Source: Kocuria sp.
GTDB lineage: Bacteria > Actinomycetota > Actinomycetes > Actinomycetales > Micrococcaceae
NCBI GenBank assembly: GCA_030524035.1
Contig: JAUNHG010000001.1
Location: 124,001-188,000, forward strand
Length of the DNA stretch: 64,000 nt
Reading direction: 5' to 3'
Positions 59,417-64,000 of the stretch are shown here, in pieces; positions within the stretch are counted from its first letter, which is position 1; the number at the start of each line of letters is the position of its first letter. Both the position numbers and the translations under genes were made by a program. The notes beneath the pieces are model-generated. The model was not told the DNA's origin. It was given only the letters and a program-made list of their open reading frames with translations, and did not search any database.

Positions 59417-60352
59417 TCATGCCTCAAACGGCAAGCGAGGGTCTATATCCTGCAAGTCCCACGTCTGGCGAATCCACCCGTGGTGAGGGTCGTCGCTGAT
59501 CAGCCACTCACGTGTCGGTCCGGGACCTGCCATGACGTTGAGGTAATACATATCGTGCCCCGGGGGAGTCATAGCTGGACCATGCCAGCCGTAAGGCACC
59601 AACACCACATCCCCGGTGCGCACTTCAGCGGTAACGTCAATGGCACGGTCATCGGAGGCGTAAACACGCTGATATCCCATCGCGTCCGGACCGCCGTCCT
59701 CCGGGCTTGGTACGGGCATTCCCTGCGCCGTTTGCATCTCAAAGTAATAGATTTCTTCCAGGGCAGTTTCCCCGTCTTTTTCTTCATCGTGCTTGTGTGG
59801 GGGGTAGGAAGACCAGTTCCCGGCGGGGGTAAGCACTTCGCACACAATAAAACGATCCGCTTCCAAAACCGTTGGGTTGCCGAAATTATGCACCTGACGT
59901 GAGCACTGACCGGCACCACGCAGCTCCAGGGGCACTTCTTCTGGGGTCACATGGCGGGTGGGGTAATGATTCTTGGCGGGGGCGGACGCCACGGCTACTC
60001 GCCCACCATCGGTTGACGATATGGTGCAGGTCCGTTCAATTCCCGTGTACAGCACGTCAGTGGGGCCACTGAACACTGAGGGGCGCCCCGCGAGTTCGTA
60101 GGTGCTGCTATCTGCCGAAGAATCATCGGCCACATGCACTATGAATGAACCAGTCAGGGGAACAATGATGCGTTCTTCGCTCTGGGAAGGAAGGTTCACA
60201 ATGTCCCCGGGGGTTATCTCCGCTACCCGCAGCCCGGTATGCGCCCACCCGGGGGCGTGCACCATAGAATCCGGGGTGCCTAAGTCCACCGACCACGGCC
60301 CGTGGCCGGTGGATCCCGCCGGATAGAACCAGTCTGATGCTGCGGTGGTCAT
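59417..60352 (-). CDS. iolB: 5-deoxy-glucuronate isomerase
   Basis: A 311-residue double-cupin protein. Metal ligands are in SYPPHKHDEEKDGETALEEIYYFE (His, His, Glu) and later in VLVPYGWHGPAMTPPGHDMYYLN (His). It turns 5-deoxy-glucuronate from IolD into the 2-deoxy-5-keto-gluconate used by IolC. It is the only iolB seen, encoded away from iolC/iolD. ATG 60352 has AAAGGAG 7 bases before it. It is second in the operon, after iolR. Confidence 0.93.
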   Translation of the reverse strand: MTTAASDWFYPAGSTGHGPWSVDLGTPDSMVHAPGWAHTGLRVAEITPGDIVNLPSQSEERIIVPLTGSFIVHVADDSSADSSTYELAGRPSVFSGPTDVLYTGIERTCTISSTDGGRVAVASAPAKNHYPTRHVTPEEVPLELRGAGQCSRQVHNFGNPTVLEADRFIVCEVLTPAGNWSSYPPHKHDEEKDGETALEEIYYFEMQTAQGMPVPSPEDGGPDAMGYQRVYASDDRAIDVTAEVRTGDVVLVPYGWHGPAMTPPGHDMYYLNVMAGPGPTREWLISDDPHHGWIRQTWDLQDIDPRLPFEA

Positions 60353-60385
60353 GGCAACGCTCCTTTGCGTGTGGGGTGGGCGGAA

Positions 60386-61123
60386 CTACTTCACCAGTGT
60401 CATTTCACATGAGTACATATCGGCTCGGTATAGGTGGTGGCCGCTATCAACGGCTCGACCGTTGGAATCACGGGCCACCCGTTCCATGAGCACCAACGGG
60501 GAACCTTTGTCAACGTCCAGCAGCTTGGCTTGTTCTGCTGTGGCCACAGTGGCCCCCATGCGTTGGTGGGCTAACCGGAAATCCACGCCAGCTGTTCGCA
60601 TGAGGTCGTAAAGACCGTGGTGATCAAGTTGGTCCTGGGGTAGCGTCACGATGTCGTTAGGAACCCAGTTCTCCATGATCGCCAACGGTGTGCCGTCAAT
60701 GGAGCGTACGCGGCGCAAGTACTGTACGGGGGTGCCTTCCGTGATACCTAGGAGGTCGGCGCGGTCTTGATCTGCTGTAACGTGGGCAAATTCCACAAGC
60801 CGGGTGGTGGGTGTGGAACCTTGTTCCACAAGGTCGTCGTACAAGGACGACAACTGCAATGGCCGACGCACTGGAGGCTCCACCACCTGGGTGCCAATGC
60901 CACGACGCCGCACCACAAGTCCCGCCTGGACTAGCTGATCTAGGGCTTGCCGCATGGTGGGGCGAGACAGGTTGTAGCGTTTGGCAAGCTCAATTTCGTT
61001 ATCCAAGCGGGTGCCAGGTGGTAAAGACCCATCGCGAATCGCGGTTTCAAGAGAGGTAGCCACCTGGTGGTAAAGCGGGACCGGGGACGACCGATCTAGT
61101 GCGATATGCACGTCCGTAACCAT
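60386..61123 (-). CDS. iolR: GntR-family regulator with UTRA domain, probable inositol repressor
   Basis: A 245-residue HutC-type regulator. The winged HTH (about 12-75; PLYHQVATSLETAIRDGSL ... LAKRYNLSRPTMRQALDQLV) is followed by a UTRA ligand domain (about 95-240; VQYLRRVRSIDGTPLAIMEN, VLMERVARDSNGRAVDSG). It is transcribed with iolB, and its own promoter and both inositol operons carry related dyads. IolR of C. glutamicum is a GntR repressor relieved during growth on inositol; I infer the same here. ATG 61123 has AAGGAG 5 bases before. Confidence 0.82.
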   Translation of the reverse strand: MVTDVHIALDRSSPVPLYHQVATSLETAIRDGSLPPGTRLDNEIELAKRYNLSRPTMRQALDQLVQAGLVVRRRGIGTQVVEPPVRRPLQLSSLYDDLVEQGSTPTTRLVEFAHVTADQDRADLLGITEGTPVQYLRRVRSIDGTPLAIMENWVPNDIVTLPQDQLDHHGLYDLMRTAGVDFRLAHQRMGATVATAEQAKLLDVDKGSPLVLMERVARDSNGRAVDSGHHLYRADMYSCEMTLVK

Positions 61124-61151
61124 GGGGGCTCCTTCGTGTGATACATGTCAT

Positions 61152-61165
61152 TTTGTCATGACAAA
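61152..61165. promoter_or_regulatory. perfect palindrome before iolR, IolR-type operator
   Basis: TTTGTCATGACAAA is a perfect 14-base palindrome, 28 bases upstream of the iolR ATG. Its core TGTCATGACA fits KGWCHTRACA exactly. This points to autoregulation of the iolR-iolB operon. Confidence 0.65.
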
Positions 61166-61192
61166 GGGGTGGATGGAAGTGAGATGACGTTG

Positions 61193-62590
61193 TTAGTCGC
61201 AGTCGCGGCACAGCTGACCGCCGGGGGCACTGGGCTCAATACACAAGAACCGTGGGCGCGGCAGGCCGACGGTTAATACAGACTGATCAATTGCAGCTAC
61301 CACGGCGGCCACCTTGTTGACGGGCAGCAGCATCAGCACGGATCCCCCAAAGCCGCCGCCGATCAGGCGTGCTCCAGCAGCTCCGGCGTGTTCGGCGGTA
61401 TTGACGATCAGATCAGCGGCGGGGAAAGATGCCTGAGCGTTGTCGCGCATGGATACGTGACCTTCACTGAGGATTCGTCCCACATCAGCAGCCGCAGTGG
61501 AATCATTCCCGGATGGGGCGCCCCCGTGACGTAATAGCTGATCAATACGTTCCGAACGCAGCATTTCCGTCACAGCATGTGTGAGCCGACGGCGGGCTGC
61601 TTCCGGATCACGGCCATCCAGTTGAGATGCCGACGGCGCTGCGCGATCCCACCGTTGCAGAAGAGCCTCACCATCGGCAGATGTGGGCTCGTCCGGCAGC
61701 AGGTCACGGAGACGGTCAGCGCCTAAAAAACGCGCGGCAGCTTCAGCGTCTTTACGACGTGAACTGAAATCATCGCCACCCAACCAGTGTGGGGTGCTGG
61801 TGTCCACCCCCACCAACCGGTGCCCGGCCAGCAGCGGGTCGACCGGATGGTGAGCAATGCTGAAGTCCCGACAATCCAAGGACAGCACATGGCCGGGGCG
61901 GGAGCGGAGGCTCGCGGTTTGGTCCAGTCCACCCGTGGCAGCGCCAACTACCTCAACTTCGGCGAGCATGCAAGCGTGGGCGAGGACCGCTCGTGTGGCG
62001 TCGTCAAGGTCAGTGCGCCCCGTGGACAAACCCACAAACGCCAGAATGGCTGCGCATTCCAATGCTGCGGAGGACGATAAACCGCCGCCGACCGGCAGCG
62101 TAGAGCGGATTAACAGATCCGCACCAAAACCCCGGGGGATTGCCAACTCTGGGTGTTGTTCTGCGGCGATTTTCAGCGCCCACAGGGCACCGGCAACATA
62201 CCCCGGCCACCCTGTGGGACTGCTCGGACCAATTGAATCCACGGGAACTTCCACAATCCCGCTATCCAGGCTGGGTTCAAGTGTGCGCATTCGCAGCAGA
62301 CCATCGGATCGAGGGGCTGCTGCCACCAAGGTGCCGTAGGGTAGGGCCATCGGCAGGCAGCGTCCGCCCAGGAAATCAATGTGTTCGCCATTGAGGTTGG
62401 CCCGACCGGGGGACATCCAGATGCCTTCAGGCTCCCGCTGAAACACCGCCCGGAATCTGCGGAATCCACGCCGCCCCATGGCTTCCAAATCAGGGTGGTC
62501 CACCCACAGGGGTTTAATCCCTTCAGGGATGCCCATAGCGGCATGTGACGCCATGGCTGTACCACTGGGCATAGTGCAGTATGCGTTCAC
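61193..62590 (-). CDS. galK: galactokinase (GHMP kinase)
   Basis: A 465-residue GHMP-family kinase. Sugar site and family signature SPGRANLNGEHIDFLGGRCL (the usual GRVNLIGEHTDYNGG), ATP loop LPVGGGLSSSAALECA (about 168-183), and C-terminal GARLIGGGFGGSVLMLL agree with GalK. It phosphorylates galactose at C1. The Asn for Ile and Ile-Asp-Phe for Thr-Asp-Tyr changes in the signature could mean altered specificity (galactosamine or arabinose-type). No galT/galE is next to it. GTG 62590 has AGGAGG four bases before it. Confidence 0.85.
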   Translation of the reverse strand: MNAYCTMPSGTAMASHAAMGIPEGIKPLWVDHPDLEAMGRRGFRRFRAVFQREPEGIWMSPGRANLNGEHIDFLGGRCLPMALPYGTLVAAAPRSDGLLRMRTLEPSLDSGIVEVPVDSIGPSSPTGWPGYVAGALWALKIAAEQHPELAIPRGFGADLLIRSTLPVGGGLSSSAALECAAILAFVGLSTGRTDLDDATRAVLAHACMLAEVEVVGAATGGLDQTASLRSRPGHVLSLDCRDFSIAHHPVDPLLAGHRLVGVDTSTPHWLGGDDFSSRRKDAEAAARFLGADRLRDLLPDEPTSADGEALLQRWDRAAPSASQLDGRDPEAARRRLTHAVTEMLRSERIDQLLRHGGAPSGNDSTAAADVGRILSEGHVSMRDNAQASFPAADLIVNTAEHAGAAGARLIGGGFGGSVLMLLPVNKVAAVVAAIDQSVLTVGLPRPRFLCIEPSAPGGQLCRDCD

Positions 62591-62660
62591 GGGGCCTCCT
62601 GAAAATGGGCAATGCTTACGAGCCTAGTCTTCTGGCGCTCCTCGTGCTGTATCCGGGAAA

Positions 62661-63362
62661 TCACACTGGATCGTGTGCCGTGGTCACCGCCTCCCGGAAC
62701 CAGGAAGTGATGCTTGACGGGTGGGTGATGGCTGTGCCCACCACCACGGCGTCCGCGCCGGCTCGTAGTGCTGCTTGTGCCTGCTGTGGTGTGTGGATTC
62801 GGCCTTCAGCAATCAGTAACTGGCCAGTGTCGCGATTGATCCGTTCGGCGATGCTGGATATCAGCTCCAAGTCTGGCCCAGCGGTGATGGGACGGGCGGG
62901 GGTGTAGCCAGCAAGGGTTGTGCCGATGAATTCACAACCGAGTTCTGCAGCGATTGTGGCGGATTCAAGGTCATCGCAGTCGGCCATGATGGGGCCATCC
63001 CACTGTTCGCGGATAGCCGCTACCGTCTGCGCAAAGTTCAACCCATCAGGACGTGGGCGGGTGGTGGCATCCAGCGCCAATACGTCAGCACCGGCGCTGA
63101 TCACGGCGCGGCAATGGTCCACGGTGGGTGTGATGAACACGCCGTCTTTCCCGTCTTTCCACAAGCCGATGATCGGTACCTGGACTGTGTCCCGGACGGC
63201 ACGGATGTCTTCCGGGCCTTGCACACGAACTGCGGTAGCGCCCCCGGTCACCACCGAGGCGGCAACCTGAGCCATGGTGTGCGGGTTCCGCATAGGTTCA
63301 CCCGGGTAGGCCTGGCACGAGACAACTAGGCTGCCCCGATTAATGAATGATGATGTGTGCAT
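62661..63362 (-). CDS. nanE: N-acetylmannosamine-6-phosphate 2-epimerase
   Basis: A 233-residue TIM barrel. GSLVVSCQAYPGEPMRNP, VTGGATAVRVQGPEDIRAVR, IIGLWKDGKDGVFITPT (catalytic Lys of the WKD region), ALDATTRPRP, MADCDDLESATIAAELGCEFIG and LIAEGRIHTPQQA (catalytic Glu) are the NanE signature. It converts ManNAc-6-P to GlcNAc-6-P, which NagA and NagB degrade. It lies 45 bases downstream of nanK and 70 bases ahead of galK on the same strand. Confidence 0.93.
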   Translation of the reverse strand: MHTSSFINRGSLVVSCQAYPGEPMRNPHTMAQVAASVVTGGATAVRVQGPEDIRAVRDTVQVPIIGLWKDGKDGVFITPTVDHCRAVISAGADVLALDATTRPRPDGLNFAQTVAAIREQWDGPIMADCDDLESATIAAELGCEFIGTTLAGYTPARPITAGPDLELISSIAERINRDTGQLLIAEGRIHTPQQAQAALRAGADAVVVGTAITHPSSITSWFREAVTTAHDPV

Positions 63363-63407
63363 GGGAGTTCCTTGAGATGGGGAGATATGCGGTACGGCAG
63401 GGGTGTG

Positions 63408-64000
63408 TCATATGTGGTCAAGTGCGTAGGAAGCTGCACCAAACAAGGCAGCACGTACACCCAACGTTGCGTCGTAGATGGGGGTGGATGCCACTATGTC
63501 CATGGCTTCCTGCCGAATGCCTGCCTGCAGCGATGCCCGCCAGTCAGCGCTGGCTCCGATTACCCCGCCGGTCAGAGCAATGAGGTCAACATCCATGGTG
63601 TTCAGCAAACCGCCGATCACTCGCCCTGTGGCTAGCCCCGCCGTGCGGTAGGCCTGGAGTGCAGGTTCCAGGCCATCGCGGGCACGTGCGGCAAGCTCTT
63701 TGCCATCCGTGGCGGTATAGCCCAGGCGCTGTGCCTGAGCCAGAATAGCCGGGCCGGATGCGACGGCTTCCAAGTGTCCGATGCCACCACACGGGCATGG
63801 CAGATCGAGAGCCTCTGACACGGGGATATGCCCAAGGTGTCCGGCAGCTCCCCGTGCTCCACGTACGGGGGAGCCAGCGATTACTTGACACCCCCCGACC
63901 CCGGTGCCGACCGCCACAAGCAACAGGCTATGAGCCGCTTTGCCTACGCCAAAACGGGCTTCACCCAGCCCATGTGCGTGGACGTCGTTGAGGGCGCGTA
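63408..64000 (-). CDS. nanK: ROK-family kinase, probable N-acetylmannosamine kinase (partial)
   Basis: The 3' two-thirds of a ROK kinase; the 5' end is outside the window and the frame is open to base 64000. Seen are the substrate loop NDVHAHGLGEARFG (Asn-Asp catalytic pair), LLVAVGTGVGGCQVIAG (phosphate motif), AGHLGHIPV (Glu/His region) and the zinc motif, here CPCGGIGHLEAVASG, in which the usual third Cys is His. GGVIGASADWRASL closes the fold. Next to nanE it most likely phosphorylates ManNAc; a glucokinase activity cannot be excluded. Confidence 0.85.
   Translation of the reverse strand, partial: RALNDVHAHGLGEARFGVGKAAHSLLLVAVGTGVGGCQVIAGSPVRGARGAAGHLGHIPVSEALDLPCPCGGIGHLEAVASGPAILAQAQRLGYTATDGKELAARARDGLEPALQAYRTAGLATGRVIGGLLNTMDVDLIALTGGVIGASADWRASLQAGIRQEAMDIVASTPIYDATLGVRAALFGAASYALDHI

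Noticed and set aside
60397-60412. TGTCATTTCACATG-like sequence inside iolR as a fourth operator
   Set aside because: It misses the GACA half-site and lies within the coding region near the stop.
1-64000. tRNA, rRNA and CRISPR arrays
   Set aside because: No cloverleaf-type sequence with a TTCGA-type loop, no rRNA motif and no regularly spaced direct repeats were found on reading; a covariance search was not possible.

Overview
The window comes from a moderately high-GC actinobacterium. The evidence is protein-level resemblance throughout (MMPL exporter, DUF853 ATPase, Cgl0159-type aldolase-like protein, NarL-type two-component system), a DtxR/IdeR-like iron box, many GTG starts, and inositol-operon operators that fit the motif I recall for Corynebacterium glutamicum IolR. 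Corynebacteriaceae or a neighbouring lineage is my guess; the genus cannot be fixed from sequence reading. I saw no rRNA, tRNA or CRISPR array.

Layout. 1-4.5 kb: end of an acyl-CoA synthetase gene, a flavin oxidoreductase, a short-chain dehydrogenase and a two-component system. 4.7-7.3 kb: a Ser-rich LysM lipoprotein and a GH13 glucosidase. 7.3-18.4 kb: transport and efflux (amino-acid permease plus MHS symporter, TetR with MMPL exporter, DHA2 exporter), an amylosucrase and a PadR/membrane-protein pair. 18.8-25 kb: an amino-sugar block. A GlcNAc-type PTS has its IIC on one strand and IIB/IIA (with a coupled patatin) on the other, followed by nagB, nagA and an aminotransferase. 25-30 kb: nitrilase, ACR3/BASS-type transporter, small acetyltransferase, DUF1540 protein, an iron-box-controlled DUF2470-like protein and an O6-alkylguanine transferase homologue lacking its active-site cysteine.

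29-35 kb: a minus-strand operon phzF2 - Gfo/Idh - EamA - phzF1, whose oxidoreductase gene is split in two by about 2.2 kb of foreign DNA. The insert holds a frameshifted plasmid replicase, its HTH partner, an AT-rich GtrA-like membrane gene, a DUF2283 gene and fragments of a DUF4258 toxin and of a small secreted protein. 35-44 kb: an ABC/FtsX pair, membrane proteins, a phospholipase-D/cardiolipin synthase-like gene, a cold-shock gene, a lipoprotein, a HerA-like ATPase, an SRPBCC protein and a Tat-exported protein.

44.6-61 kb: a complete myo-inositol catabolic region. Operon 1 (+) is iolE-iolC-Cgl0159-like-iolD-iolA and ends in a strong terminator. Operon 2 (+) is iolG-iolH-iolT-Gfo/Idh-MFS. 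A minus-strand operon is iolR-iolB-Gfo/Idh-isomerase. Uptake by IolT, oxidation by IolG, dehydration by IolE, ring opening by IolD, isomerisation by IolB, phosphorylation by IolC, aldol cleavage (probably by the Cgl0159-like protein) and IolA would together convert inositol to acetyl-CoA and dihydroxyacetone phosphate. TGTC-NN-GACA-type dyads lie before operon 1, operon 2 and the regulator gene. 61-64 kb: galactokinase, NanE and the end of NanK. NanE and NanK would turn ManNAc into GlcNAc-6-P, the substrate of NagA/NagB encoded 40 kb away.
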